Virus record (IMG/VR): IMGVR_UViG_3300044630_004167
Location: 1-51,154 of that record
DNA length: 51,154 nt
Strand: one strand, 5' to 3'
Origin: a virus
Positions within the stretch are counted from its first letter, which is position 1. The number at the start of each line of letters is the position of its first letter. A model generated the notes under the pieces. It had not been told where the DNA came from, made no database searches, and worked only from the letters and a program-made list of their open reading frames with translations. Of this stretch, positions 36,748 through 46,216 are shown piece after piece. A program made the position numbers and the translations under genes.

Positions 36748-36758
36748 ATTTTACTTAG

Positions 36759-39700
36759 ATGTTTGACTTAGAAAACACTCCCACTTTCTCTGGTAGAGAC
36801 GGGTCTTTGGCCCTATTTACCTTTGAAAATAAAGGAGTTATTGTTGACACTGAAGTCAACCTCGTGGTACAAACTGGATCGTCAGACTCTCTCTTATCAT
36901 CTAAAGACTGGAAGACCGAGTCCGAAGAGTTTTCTTCCAATGTGCTAGAGCTTGCCAGTGGGGCACTTTCAGATTTAAATATGAAGATCTTGGCTTCAGC
37001 CAATAGACTCTACACTATACCAAAAGGTGCTCAAGCTGAAGCTAAAAAAGCTTTGGAATGGCGTAAAGAGCACGATCGCGGGGGTACCCCTGTAGGGCTT
37101 AACACTGCACGCACTCTTGCTAAAGGTGGGCAGATTGGCCTAGCCAAAGTTCGCCACATTGCTAAGTATTTCCCTCGTCACGAAGTAGACAAAAAGGGCA
37201 AGGGCTACAAGCCTGGCCAAGATGGCTTCCCTTCAAACGGACGAATCGCGTGGGCCTTGTGGGGCGGTGACACCGCCTGGAGTTGGGCCAGAGCCATTGT
37301 CGAACGTGAGAACAAGGCCGTAACTGCCGATGCTTACATCGAGTCTGAATACACTTCTTATCTTCCAGAGCAAAATTACGATGCAGATCTAGAGGATTTT
37401 ACTAAATCTGTATATCTAGATCCGACTACAGCTCCAGAATTTATTGCTAGAGTTCGAATGGACGGGTCTGGAATAGATCGTTTATATAAGATTATTAGAA
37501 GTGGGGACGTCTTTGTTTGGGACGACGGTCAATGGGATAATCTTGGAAATATCAATGGGACTATTTGGGACTATGACAGTCAGCTTGATGAAGATTACGA
37601 TGACGTAGAAAAGACTCATATCTCTATCGATCCAGATTCTGCAATTATCATATCAGCTAGACTCCAACAGAATCCTTACAAATGCGTTTCTGTATCGGAC
37701 ATTGATGCCGATGAAGCAATGCTTGCAGCGGAAGCTTATGTAGAGCTAGACCTAGTTACTATTGACAGATCTTTAACTGCTGCTGGTGAAGACCCTATTG
37801 GATCCGACGGCTACACCGACGCCGAGCGAGCCGCTAATGCTGATCGTCAATCTAGAGATCGAGGCGGCAAATTTGCCCCTCAAGGTGGAAGTGCTCCCGG
37901 AGCTGCTCCTGTTGCCGAAAGAGCTAAACAGAAGACTATTCCATTAGGAGACTCTTCTCGCCCTCTAGATACATCAGGTATTCTTGGACGCCCACGCTCG
38001 CCAATCGATAAGCCTCAGGCTAAGATTAAAGGCGATCTTCCTGCTATGACGCCTAAAGATCTTCACAATCTACTCTATGACTGGACCGGTTGGGTAGACT
38101 CCCAGCGTGCTGTAGCAGGGGGCGGGCCGACTCAGGGGATTCAGAGCTCTGCTGCCGAGAAAGAAGAGCCTACTAATGTAGAAACCTATGACCACCCTCT
38201 TCTACAAAAATGGATTAAATCTGTAAATGAGCCTAAGAAGACTCAATCTGAAAATGAAGATGACTCCTGGGCTAAGCCTGTAGTTGCTGCAACAGAAGCT
38301 CCTAAGGGTAAAGAGATGACCCCTAAAACTTCTGACGTAAAACCTATATACCTAGCTATAGTGGCTCCGGACGATCCACGTGCAGTTTTAAACTTAGTTG
38401 CCATAGTTCCAGAAAACTCTGCTTCACCAAAACCGATGACATACCTTCGCAAGGAGGGCGAGTGGGTAAGAGACCCTAGCGTTCTAAACGATCTTAAGTC
38501 AGCAACCCCACCTCCAGTAGTTCCGTTAGACAAATCCACTCTTAACGACGTTCTTCTTCAAGTAGATAAGTCTTCTAAACCGGTAGCTGCTTCGGCTCTT
38601 CTAGACGTTGACCATCTACTAACTGTTTTGTGGGGGCCTAACCCGCTAGTATCTGCTGGCGGCCTCGATCGCAACAGAGGTAAAGCCGAAGAGCTTCGTC
38701 ATTATTGGACAATCGGCAAGGGTGGTTTAAAAATTAGATGGGGCACAGCCGGAGACTGGACACGTTGCGTACGTAATCTAGGTAAATACCTTGGCCCACG
38801 TGCTAAAGGATACTGTGCCTTGCGTCATAAAGAAATGACTGGCATGTGGACTGGCGATAAAAAACATCGTCAAATCTATGGAAATAAGCGTGGCGGCAAA
38901 AATGTCTTTAGCACAGAGCTGATTGAGTCAACAGACAACATCATAGTTAAATCTGAAGTTTCAGCCAGAGCTGCCGATGCAAAACTTAGAGTCGGACTCA
39001 CTGCTGCGTCTGGGATTATTGTTACAGAGGGCCTTAAGTTTAAGATTCCTCTAGTTATCCCTGAAGAAATGGAGTCTGGAGATGGACGTTCATTTATTCG
39101 CGGTGCTCTGAGTGTTCGTGAACTTCCACTACCTTTAATGTGGCAAATGAAGACAGCTGAGGGGCACATGGGCTCTGTTGTTGTCGGCCGTATTGATCAT
39201 ATGGAGCGTACTTCTCAGGGTATTGGAAATGCCTACGGTGTATTTGACACCAGCCCGTTTGGTAGAGAAGCGCAGAGACTGATTCAACATGGATTTATAA
39301 AAGGTGTATCAGCTGATCTAGATCAGTTTGAGGCAAAAGAGATCAAACCAGAAGCTTCTGAAAACGGGGATGATCTAGGAAAGAGCAAACTTTCTATAAA
39401 TAAAGCACGCGTAATGGCTGTTACAATAGTACCAAAGCCAGCATTCCAAGAATGCAAAATTATTATAGAAGATCTAACAAACACTTATCAGGAGGATAGC
39501 ATGATTGCCGACGGCATCTATCAGGATGACTCGGACGCCGCCAATGCTCAAGCACTAGTTGCTTGTGGCATTATTGCTGGCGTAATCCCAGTCGTTCCGC
39601 CAAACGAGTGGTTTAATGATCCTAAGCTAGATAAGGCCACCCCTATCACTGTCGATGACAATGGTAGAGTTTTTGGCCACATTGCAGCTTGGCACGTTGA

Positions 39701-41270
39701 CCACATTGGACTGGCATTTGGAACCAAACCACCGCGTAGCAAGAGTGGCTACGCATATTTCCACACCGGAGTAGTGAGAACTGACTCGGGCAAAGATGTA
39801 CCTGTCGGTCAGCTCACTCTAGCAGGTGGACACGCTTCTCTAGAAGCTAGTGCATTTGAAGCAGTAAAGCACTATGATGACACAGCTTCTGCAATTGCCG
39901 ATGTTCACGCAGGCGAAGATGCTTATGGAATCTGGGTGGCTGGTGCTCTACGACCTGGGGCTAAGCCAGAGCAGATTCGTGCACTCCGTGCATCTGCTCC
40001 ATCAGGTGACTGGCGTCCAATCCGTGGAGGCCTCGAGCTTGTTGCTGTGTGTCAGGTAAATGTTCCTGGATTCCCTATTGCCCGTGCTCGTGTTGCTTCT
40101 GGTGCTATTATGGCTCTAGTTGCTGCAGGTGCACTACCTCTAGCTAGAATGAAAGCCGACCCTACATCGGAGTTGAGTGCACGCATCGAGCGTCTACAAA
40201 ACCTACGTTTTATTGAGTCCGCAACAGCATCGACTGAATCTATCCAAGACTATTCAGATAAGATTGCTGAACTATCTGCCAGAGTAAAAAGCGGAGAGTT
40301 GTCATACATCTCGCGTGAAAAACGTGAAAAGCTAGCTAAAGAAGGCAAGGCTCTTCCAGACGGATCATTCCCGATCCAGAACGTTGAAGATCTCCGTGCT
40401 GCCATTAAATCTTATGGTCGAGCAAAGGAAGCTAATAAGTCAGCTGTTCAGAAGCACATCATTAAGATGGCCGGGAAGTTGAACGTAAGACATCTTATTC
40501 CAGAGAGTTTTAAGGATCAGTCGCAGGATGCAGTAACCGCAAGCGTAGAAAATCTACGTGACCGTATTGCTGCTCAGGCTTTGGTAGCTAGTGCAAATGA
40601 AGTACAAGCTCGCGTACTTGCTATTAAGGCAAGCCTGGGAAAAGCATTAGCGGCTGATGGATCTATGCCGGAGGAAGCTCCTGCTCCAGTAAGTGAAGGT
40701 AACGTCCCTGTGCCAAGTGAAGGCGACAAGGAAATTATTGGAAACCCTGAAGAAGAGGGTTTTAAATTCACACCTGGAATCAATCAGCCGCGTGACTATG
40801 CCGGACGTTTCCAAGACGTCCTAGCTCGACTAAAGCAAGATCTAGGTACCTCGGGTCTTCAAAATGTAGTTGACAAAGTTAGTGACGTTGAAAAGGTCTA
40901 TAAAACTGGTAGCTATTCAGATGCGGCTCAGGCAGCAGGGGAATTAGTTGCTCTACTAGACCGTATAGATTCAGGTGCTCTAGGATCCTCTTTAGAGAGT
41001 GTCCGAGAAGCATCTGCAGAACTTGGAAGAGTTATAGGCAACTTGCCTCTTCCATTTGAAAACCAGAACGCCAAACTTAGGTTTAGCGATCTACCACCTG
41101 CCCTTAAAAACCTTATGAAAAATATGGTTGAAAGAGTAAGTGAAAAATTAGGTGAAAAAGAGGGCATGGAGGCTACCTCCGATATCGCAGAGTTTATGCG
41201 TGGTGGAGACCTGTTTAGTCAAGGAGACATATCGTCTACTATGGCTAGGATGCTCAGACTACTAACTTAA
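36759..41270 (+). CDS. capsid maturation protease polyprotein C
   Basis: 1503 residues, with GGAGG before the ATG. Domains in order: an actinophage domain with EWRKEHDRGGTPVGLNTAR...RHEVDKKGKGY...GRIAWALWGG (88-190); YTDAERAANADRQSRDRGGKF (352-372); RHYWTIGKG...KIRWGTAGDWTRCVRNLGKY (about 620-715); the prohead protease (about 761-903; His803 in EGHMGS, Ser851 in GVSADL); a domain with DDNGRVFGHIAAWHVDHIG (about 965-1125); a DUF6582-like KLAKEGKALPDGSFPI...DLRAAIKSYGRA (about 1190-1245); and a helical C-terminus with RDYAGRF. The protease should cleave the capsid protein's N-terminal part and scaffold during maturation. It is directly upstream of the capsid gene. An internal start at 39501 may yield a separate scaffold-like product. 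Confidence 0.85.
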   Translation: MFDLENTPTFSGRDGSLALFTFENKGVIVDTEVNLVVQTGSSDSLLSSKDWKTESEEFSSNVLELASGALSDLNMKILASANRLYTIPKGAQAEAKKALEWRKEHDRGGTPVGLNTARTLAKGGQIGLAKVRHIAKYFPRHEVDKKGKGYKPGQDGFPSNGRIAWALWGGDTAWSWARAIVERENKAVTADAYIESEYTSYLPEQNYDADLEDFTKSVYLDPTTAPEFIARVRMDGSGIDRLYKIIRSGDVFVWDDGQWDNLGNINGTIWDYDSQLDEDYDDVEKTHISIDPDSAIIISARLQQNPYKCVSVSDIDADEAMLAAEAYVELDLVTIDRSLTAAGEDPIGSDGYTDAERAANADRQSRDRGGKFAPQGGSAPGAAPVAERAKQKTIPLGDSSRPLDTSGILGRPRSPIDKPQAKIKGDLPAMTPKDLHNLLYDWTGWVDSQRAVAGGGPTQGIQSSAAEKEEPTNVETYDHPLLQKWIKSVNEPKKTQSENEDDSWAKPVVAATEAPKGKEMTPKTSDVKPIYLAIVAPDDPRAVLNLVAIVPENSASPKPMTYLRKEGEWVRDPSVLNDLKSATPPPVVPLDKSTLNDVLLQVDKSSKPVAASALLDVDHLLTVLWGPNPLVSAGGLDRNRGKAEELRHYWTIGKGGLKIRWGTAGDWTRCVRNLGKYLGPRAKGYCALRHKEMTGMWTGDKKHRQIYGNKRGGKNVFSTELIESTDNIIVKSEVSARAADAKLRVGLTAASGIIVTEGLKFKIPLVIPEEMESGDGRSFIRGALSVRELPLPLMWQMKTAEGHMGSVVVGRIDHMERTSQGIGNAYGVFDTSPFGREAQRLIQHGFIKGVSADLDQFEAKEIKPEASENGDDLGKSKLSINKARVMAVTIVPKPAFQECKIIIEDLTNTYQEDSMIADGIYQDDSDAANAQALVACGIIAGVIPVVPPNEWFNDPKLDKATPITVDDNGRVFGHIAAWHVDHIGLAFGTKPPRSKSGYAYFHTGVVRTDSGKDVPVGQLTLAGGHASLEASAFEAVKHYDDTASAIADVHAGEDAYGIWVAGALRPGAKPEQIRALRASAPSGDWRPIRGGLELVAVCQVNVPGFPIARARVASGAIMALVAAGALPLARMKADPTSELSARIERLQNLRFIESATASTESIQDYSDKIAELSARVKSGELSYISREKREKLAKEGKALPDGSFPIQNVEDLRAAIKSYGRAKEANKSAVQKHIIKMAGKLNVRHLIPESFKDQSQDAVTASVENLRDRIAAQALVASANEVQARVLAIKASLGKALAADGSMPEEAPAPVSEGNVPVPSEGDKEIIGNPEEEGFKFTPGINQPRDYAGRFQDVLARLKQDLGTSGLQNVVDKVSDVEKVYKTGSYSDAAQAAGELVALLDRIDSGALGSSLESVREASAELGRVIGNLPLPFENQNAKLRFSDLPPALKNLMKNMVERVSEKLGEKEGMEATSDIAEFMRGGDLFSQGDISSTMARMLRLLT
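39039..39467 (+). other. Protein C domain: prohead serine protease
   Basis: Residues 761-903. FKIPLVIPEEMESGDGRSFIRGALS, TAEGHMGSVVVGRID and FIKGVSADL follow the order of HK97-type capsid maturation proteases. His803 and Ser851 are the likely catalytic pair, about 48 residues apart. It ends with VMAVTIVPKPAFQECKI, the usual last strand. Confidence 0.8.
39490..41270 (+). CDS. possible internally initiated scaffold product of C
   Basis: AGGAGG at 39490-39495 lies 5 nt before an in-frame ATG at 39501 (residue 915 of C). Initiation there would give a 589-residue protein (39501-41270) lacking the protease. It would contain the DDNGRVFGHIAAWH domain, the DUF6582-like segment and the helical C-terminus. 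Nested scaffolds made from the 3' part of a protease gene are known in lambda (C/Nu3). The site falls at the boundary just after the protease domain, where such a start makes sense. Confidence 0.5.
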
Positions 41271-41365
41271 ATAATAAACAAGTAAAAACTAATGTAAAAT
41301 AATAACTAGGTGGAGTGCCTTCACGTTTCTATGCGTGCTAGTCCCTTTACCTTGAACCGATTAGC

Positions 41366-41389
41366 ATGATGTTCAAAATATGACATCAT
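41366..41389. promoter_or_regulatory. inverted repeat in the leader of the capsid gene
   Basis: ATGATGT (41366-41372) and ACATCAT (41383-41389) face each other across 10 nt in the 143-nt gap before the capsid gene. TTGAAC at 41352-41357 upstream could be a -35. AAGGAGG shortly before the GTG at 41414 is the ribosome binding site. The repeat could be an RNA stem-loop or an operator. Confidence 0.35.
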
Positions 41390-41413
41390 CAACTGTCCTA
41401 TTAAGGAGGAACA

Positions 41414-43456
41414 GTGGACCACATTAAATCACAGGTAGATCGCCTGTCAGAGCTAGATAATGAACAACTATCAGCTCTTCAGGATCAGATCATTGGTGAA
41501 TTTGAGACGGTCGAAGGCCAAGAGCCTACCGCTGAATCAGTTGACGCTATGACGTCACTTGCCGATATGCTTGATGCCTGCAGAGGCGAATCAAAGCGTC
41601 GCGAAATGGCCGCCCAGGAGCTTGCACAGCAAGCTGCCGAAGCTGCTATGCGTGTTAAGGGAAGTGACGAGGAGAATATGGATGGTGCAATGCCAACTGA
41701 GGATATGCCTGCAGAGGATATGCCAGTTGAGGAAGTTCCTGCAGAGGAAGTTCCAGCCGATCCAGAAGAAGCCCCAGTCGAGGGAGAGCCTGTAGAAGAA
41801 GCTCCTGAAGACGAAATGGGTATGACTCCTGAGGAAGAGGATGAAGAGAAGAAGAAGAAGGCAACTGAATCTACTTACTCCACCGAATCTGTCGATGCGT
41901 CTGCTACTGCGGTAGAGGGTTCTGAACTTTCAACCGATGAAAATCCAACCGTTGAGGTCGTCGAAGACGTCCCAACACCAGAAACAGAAGAGGCTCCAGT
42001 TGAGGTCGTCGAAGACGTCCCAGCAGAAGTCCCAGCAGAAGACACAGCGTTTTCTACTGAAGAACCACAAACAAACACTATTGCTCCAGAAGAGCAGGAA
42101 GGGCAGGCCCCAGTGACCGCCACAGCAGAACAGCCTTTCGAGGCCCCAGCTGACCGTCAGCCTGTAGTTCAGGTTTCAGAGCCAGCACCGGTAGCGATTA
42201 CCGCTGGTGCTGACATTCCTGGCTACACCGCCGGCAGCGAAATTAAAGACATGCGCGAATTAGCAGTAGCTATGGAGAAGAGACTACACTCTCTTCGTCG
42301 TGTAAATGGAGGAGACGGAGAACAACACATCGTTGCATCTTTCGCTACTTCATTCCCGGAAGAAAGAACACTAACAACTGATGCAGAGTCAAACATGCTT
42401 AAGATTCAGGCAGTTGCAGGACCTGAGGCACTTGTTGCTTCTGGTGGTCACGCAGCTCCGTTTGAAGTTAAGTATGACATCTACTCTGTAGGTTCAACCA
42501 ACGTTCGCCCAATTCGTGACTCTTTGCCACGTTTCCAGGCTGACCGCGGTGGTATTCGCTTCATCACTCCACCAAGCTTGGCTTACGGTTTCAGCAACAA
42601 CACTACAGTTGCTAGCTCAAGACTTGCTTACGACAACGCAGTAGGTATTTGGACCGCTTCAGCTGACTCAGCTGCTTCGACTTCAAAGACTAGCCTAACT
42701 ATCGTCTCATCCGCTGAGAACGTTGTTGCAACTGACGCTGTTACTTTGCAGCTAAAGTTTGGTAACTTGATGACTCGTGCTTACCCAGAGTTGATTCAGC
42801 GTCACAACGAGATTGCTCTAGTACAGCACGCTCGTGAAGCTGAGCAGAACCTTGTATCTAGGATCTCAGCAGAGTCTACAGCAGTAACTACCGCTAGCCT
42901 TCTAGGTTTCGGTCGTGACTTCTTGGTACAGGTTCGTCGTTCAGCTGTTGGCTACCGTCAACGTCACCGTCTAGCACCTGAGACCCAGCTACAGGCTATT
43001 GTTCCTGTATGGTTCTACGATGCAGTGGCAGCTGACTTGGCTCTAGCTATGCCAGGTGATGGTACTCTATCTGTTTCAAAGTCTGAAATCGATGGTTACC
43101 TATCTGCTCTAAACGTAACAGTTGTTCCTTACATGGATTCAAACACATCGTCAAACACCTTGCTTACAGCTCAGGCTGCCGGTACTTTGAACCAGTTCCC
43201 AAACACCCTAGTTTGGTATCTATTCGCTGAAGGTACATTTATCTTCCTTGATGGTGGTACCCTAGACCTAGGTATCGTTCGTGACAGCACCCTTGTTGGT
43301 ACAAACGACTACCTAATGTTCCTCGAAACATTCGAGAACGTAGCAAAGGTTGGTGTCGAGTCTCTAGCGATCACTTCAACTATCAACATTAACGGTGCTG
43401 CTGCAGCTCTACGTGACGTCCTTGGTGGCGTAACCGCGGCTGTAATCGAGTACTAA
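41414..43456 (+). CDS. major capsid protein with long acidic N-terminal domain
   Basis: 680 residues. GTG start, preceded by AAGGAGG. Residues 1-268 are a scaffold-like region: helical at first (SQVDRLSELDNEQLSALQDQI), then a low-complexity acidic Pro/Glu/Val-rich part (EDMPVEEVPAEEVPADPEEAP). From about 270 the HK97-fold capsid protein begins (EIKDMRELAVAMEKRLHSL), with PIRDSLPRFQADRGGIRFITPPS, the middle AREAEQNLVSRISAESTAV helix, and LNQFPNTLVWYLFAEGTFIFLDGG near the end. The N-terminal part is presumably removed by the protease in C. Arginine is mostly CGT here, unlike in A and B, as expected of a highly expressed gene. Confidence 0.88.
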   Translation: MDHIKSQVDRLSELDNEQLSALQDQIIGEFETVEGQEPTAESVDAMTSLADMLDACRGESKRREMAAQELAQQAAEAAMRVKGSDEENMDGAMPTEDMPAEDMPVEEVPAEEVPADPEEAPVEGEPVEEAPEDEMGMTPEEEDEEKKKKATESTYSTESVDASATAVEGSELSTDENPTVEVVEDVPTPETEEAPVEVVEDVPAEVPAEDTAFSTEEPQTNTIAPEEQEGQAPVTATAEQPFEAPADRQPVVQVSEPAPVAITAGADIPGYTAGSEIKDMRELAVAMEKRLHSLRRVNGGDGEQHIVASFATSFPEERTLTTDAESNMLKIQAVAGPEALVASGGHAAPFEVKYDIYSVGSTNVRPIRDSLPRFQADRGGIRFITPPSLAYGFSNNTTVASSRLAYDNAVGIWTASADSAASTSKTSLTIVSSAENVVATDAVTLQLKFGNLMTRAYPELIQRHNEIALVQHAREAEQNLVSRISAESTAVTTASLLGFGRDFLVQVRRSAVGYRQRHRLAPETQLQAIVPVWFYDAVAADLALAMPGDGTLSVSKSEIDGYLSALNVTVVPYMDSNTSSNTLLTAQAAGTLNQFPNTLVWYLFAEGTFIFLDGGTLDLGIVRDSTLVGTNDYLMFLETFENVAKVGVESLAITSTININGAAAALRDVLGGVTAAVIEY

Positions 43457-43470
43457 AAAAACGCAGTGGA

Positions 43471-43494
43471 GGGGGGCTCGTCAATGGGCCCCCC
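43471..43494 (+). terminator. GC stem-loop after the capsid gene
   Basis: GGGGGGC (43471-43477) pairs with GCCCCCC (43488-43494) across a 10-nt loop, 15 nt after the capsid stop. No T-tract follows, so it may be an incomplete terminator, a transcript-stabilising 3' hairpin or a processing site that sets the level of downstream genes. Confidence 0.5.
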
Positions 43495-43533
43495 AACACA
43501 GCAAACATACAGACTTTAAATTAAGGATTTCAG

Positions 43534-44625
43534 ATGGCTTTCCCTAAGAATGGCGTAGTAGAGGCACCAAAGATTGTGCCCTCCGCTTTTGGCCTACTTG
43601 CAGTAGTCAAGCCTGAAAACTCAGCTGACGAAGATATGTGGGTTCGTGGTTTTTCACAGGAATATGAGACCGAACTTTACGCAGCAAAAAACTGGGACGT
43701 TACTGACACTACTAACTCTGTAGTTGTAACCGCAGGTGTTCCTAATTATTTTACTAAAATTGATCCATTTTTTGTCGAAGCAGAGGAGCTTCGTTCGGCT
43801 TTAGGATTTCTAGGTCTTGACCGTATTGCAAGAATAAAGCGTCAACTTGAGGGTATTACTCAAGATGCTATGGAGCAAGAACTTTGGGATGGCGGCATTA
43901 GAATTACACAAGGGCACTCTAATCGCGGCTTGGTTTCTTCCGGTGTCACCGTGCTTGACGGTTCAGGGCTTTCATCAAAACGTGCTTTAGCAGTATTAGA
44001 AAATGGTATTGGTAGAGCATCAGAAAGCGGCGAGCAGGGAGTTATTCACGCTACCCGAGATGTAGTTGCTCTTCTTTCGAGCAACTCAAATATGATTTTT
44101 CACGAGACAGGTAGGGATCACTTACAGACGTTAGGTGGCACTCCAGTTATCGCTGGAAGTGGTTACACAGGTAACGGTCCTCGTATTGCAGCTGCTACTG
44201 CAACTATTAGCGGTAGCACTACGCTGACTATTAACACAACTGGTGATCACTATTTACTTGCGGGCGACACTGTTCGATACTCTGTTGTCGGAGCAAACAT
44301 CAACCAGTCTTCTACTTCTACAGCGGTTGTAACTAAAGTAGATGCCGACACAGTAACAATTACTATTGCAAGCGCCACTAACCAAGCTCAAGAAGCGGTT
44401 ACTGGCTTTATTCAGCAGTTGGGAACCAACTCTGCAAAATGGATTTACGCCACCGGAACCGTTCGCACTTTTGTGGGCGATATCGATGTTGTAAACGACA
44501 ATCTGGCTCAGGCTTATGATGTCGCAGGAAATCAAAATGACATGAGACTCAAAGCAATCCGCCCTGCTGCGGTTTATTTTGATACATCAATCCACCTAGC
44601 TGTCAGAGTCGATCTAACAGCCTAA
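43534..44625 (+). CDS. head-associated structural protein
   Basis: 363 residues, with AAGGA before the ATG. N-terminal sequence (AFPKNGVVEAPKIVPSAFGLLAVV, then DEDMWVRGFSQEYETELYAAKNWDVTD) is of a type found next to the capsid gene in actinophages and often called minor capsid or structural protein. A Thr/Val-rich beta insertion (about residues 220-290: TISGSTTLTINTTGDHYLLAGDTVRY) resembles the add-on domains of the next gene. The C-terminus (LKAIRPAAVYFDTSIHLAVRVDL) completes the core. It could be a decoration or vertex protein; the exact role is uncertain. Confidence 0.6.
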   Translation: MAFPKNGVVEAPKIVPSAFGLLAVVKPENSADEDMWVRGFSQEYETELYAAKNWDVTDTTNSVVVTAGVPNYFTKIDPFFVEAEELRSALGFLGLDRIARIKRQLEGITQDAMEQELWDGGIRITQGHSNRGLVSSGVTVLDGSGLSSKRALAVLENGIGRASESGEQGVIHATRDVVALLSSNSNMIFHETGRDHLQTLGGTPVIAGSGYTGNGPRIAAATATISGSTTLTINTTGDHYLLAGDTVRYSVVGANINQSSTSTAVVTKVDADTVTITIASATNQAQEAVTGFIQQLGTNSAKWIYATGTVRTFVGDIDVVNDNLAQAYDVAGNQNDMRLKAIRPAAVYFDTSIHLAVRVDLTA

Positions 44626-44645
44626 ACAAATAAGGAGAATAGGTA

Positions 44646-46199
44646 ATGCCTACTCAAGAATATGCAGCCAGCATCCAAGGTGTGTCGATCCGTGTCACTC
44701 GCCTGGACGCTGCTGGCAATCTACAAACAGGCCCAGGTGACAGCTACACTACGTCAGCTTTCATGCGTCTGTCATTTACCCCAGAATACGAAGAAGGCGA
44801 CGAGATCACCGAAAAGGGTGCTAACGGAGCTGTTTGTGTGACTTTCAAGTCTCCAGACACTTTGAAGCGTATCACAATGGAACTAGCAATCTGTGAACCA
44901 GACCCTGAACTTTCTGCACTTATCTCAGGTGGTCTACTACTTCGCAAGAATGTTGGAACTTTTGCCTCAGCAAACAACCTATCAGTAGGTTGGGCTTCAC
45001 CAGGTGTTGGCGATGACCCAGCAGGTAACGGTGTTGCTATTGAAGCTTGGTCATGGGCTGTCAAGGATGGTAAGCGTGCATCTACACGTCCTTACTTCCA
45101 CTGGGTATTCCCATTCGTTAAGCTACGTCAGTCTGGCGACCGTGTAATTGAGAATGGTATGCTTGCAAACACATTCCAGGGTTACGGTCTAGGAAACGTT
45201 TCGTTTGCATCTGGTATCGATGGCCGTTGGGAATTCCCGACCGCTTCTGAACGTCCATATGCTTACTCACGTGCTAGCTGGGCTCCGATCGGTTTAAACG
45301 GTTTCTACACATGGAACTACGCTGGTGAAGGTACTAGCGAACTTGGTGCTCCAAACTACCGCGAAGTTACATCTCTTGATGGCATTAACTATGCTCTGTC
45401 TACACAGGCAATTACTGCTGCAGGTGCTATCACTCTAGCAACATCTGCAACCCACACCTACAGTGTTGGAGACAGACTAGATGTTGGTAACGCAGATGCA
45501 ACATACTTAGTAACTAACAAAGCTGCTACCACTTCTACTGTAACGCTCACGCTTGCAGCCGGTCACGGTGTAGTTGTTGGAGACAGAATCATTGTTTCAA
45601 TCGGTGATAGTGCATTTGACGGTACTTATGGTGTAGCTACAGTGTCAACTAATGATGTTACTTACGCAAAGGTTAACGCCGTTGCCGTGACTAGCGTTGC
45701 AGTTAGCAGTCCATCTGCTGTTGTTACTCGTAACATCTTCAATGGTACATTCACTGCTCTTGCAGGTACTTCAGGAACTGGTATTTCAGTTGCTCGTCGT
45801 GCTGCAGTACAGTCAGCTATTGCTACTACAACTACCCTTGGTACATTCACTGCAGCAAACCACGGTCTAGTTACAGGTCAGATTGTTACAATTACCGGTT
45901 TTGTGACCACAGCAACATTTAACGTTACTACTCAGGCAATTACAGTAACTGGTCCAAACACCTTTACTGCAACCCTGTCTACAACAACACTGAATGCTAC
46001 TGAAACTATTTCAGCTACTGCTCAGGTAACTCGTGGTACTGCTATTACAACTGTTTCAGTTCCTTACGGTGCTTCTGTATCATCAGCTATTGCTGGTACC
46101 TCATCTACAACTGGCTACAACGTCCCTGGTAACCTAGCGTTCAACGCTGATCTACCAGTTGACCGCGTAATTAAGTCAAACGAGGATCCAACCTCTTAA
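44646..46199 (+). CDS. probable major tail protein with beta-domain repeats
   Basis: 517 residues; AAGGAG lies ahead of the ATG. Residues 1-250 look like an actinophage tail tube protein: MPTQEYAASIQGVSIRVTRLDAAGN, FMRLSFTPEYEEGDEI, then a TRPYFHWVFPFVKL core. From about 255 it carries a Thr/Ala/Val-rich extension with at least three related units of the form HxxxxGDxIxVxxxxxxFxGTxxVxxV...TFT, typical of surface-displayed beta-sandwich add-ons on tail tubes. Its location before the head-tail connectors is less usual than after them, so a head-surface protein remains possible. A strong hairpin follows the gene. Confidence 0.65.
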   Translation: MPTQEYAASIQGVSIRVTRLDAAGNLQTGPGDSYTTSAFMRLSFTPEYEEGDEITEKGANGAVCVTFKSPDTLKRITMELAICEPDPELSALISGGLLLRKNVGTFASANNLSVGWASPGVGDDPAGNGVAIEAWSWAVKDGKRASTRPYFHWVFPFVKLRQSGDRVIENGMLANTFQGYGLGNVSFASGIDGRWEFPTASERPYAYSRASWAPIGLNGFYTWNYAGEGTSELGAPNYREVTSLDGINYALSTQAITAAGAITLATSATHTYSVGDRLDVGNADATYLVTNKAATTSTVTLTLAAGHGVVVGDRIIVSIGDSAFDGTYGVATVSTNDVTYAKVNAVAVTSVAVSSPSAVVTRNIFNGTFTALAGTSGTGISVARRAAVQSAIATTTTLGTFTAANHGLVTGQIVTITGFVTTATFNVTTQAITVTGPNTFTATLSTTTLNATETISATAQVTRGTAITTVSVPYGASVSSAIAGTSSTTGYNVPGNLAFNADLPVDRVIKSNEDPTS

Positions 46200-46216
46200 T
46201 AGAACCAACCGATGAA

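Noticed and set aside
41678-41800. In-frame internal starts in the acidic part of the capsid gene preceded by GAGGAG
   Set aside because: GAGGAG arises there from repeated Glu codons, so the ribosome-binding-site resemblance is expected by chance.
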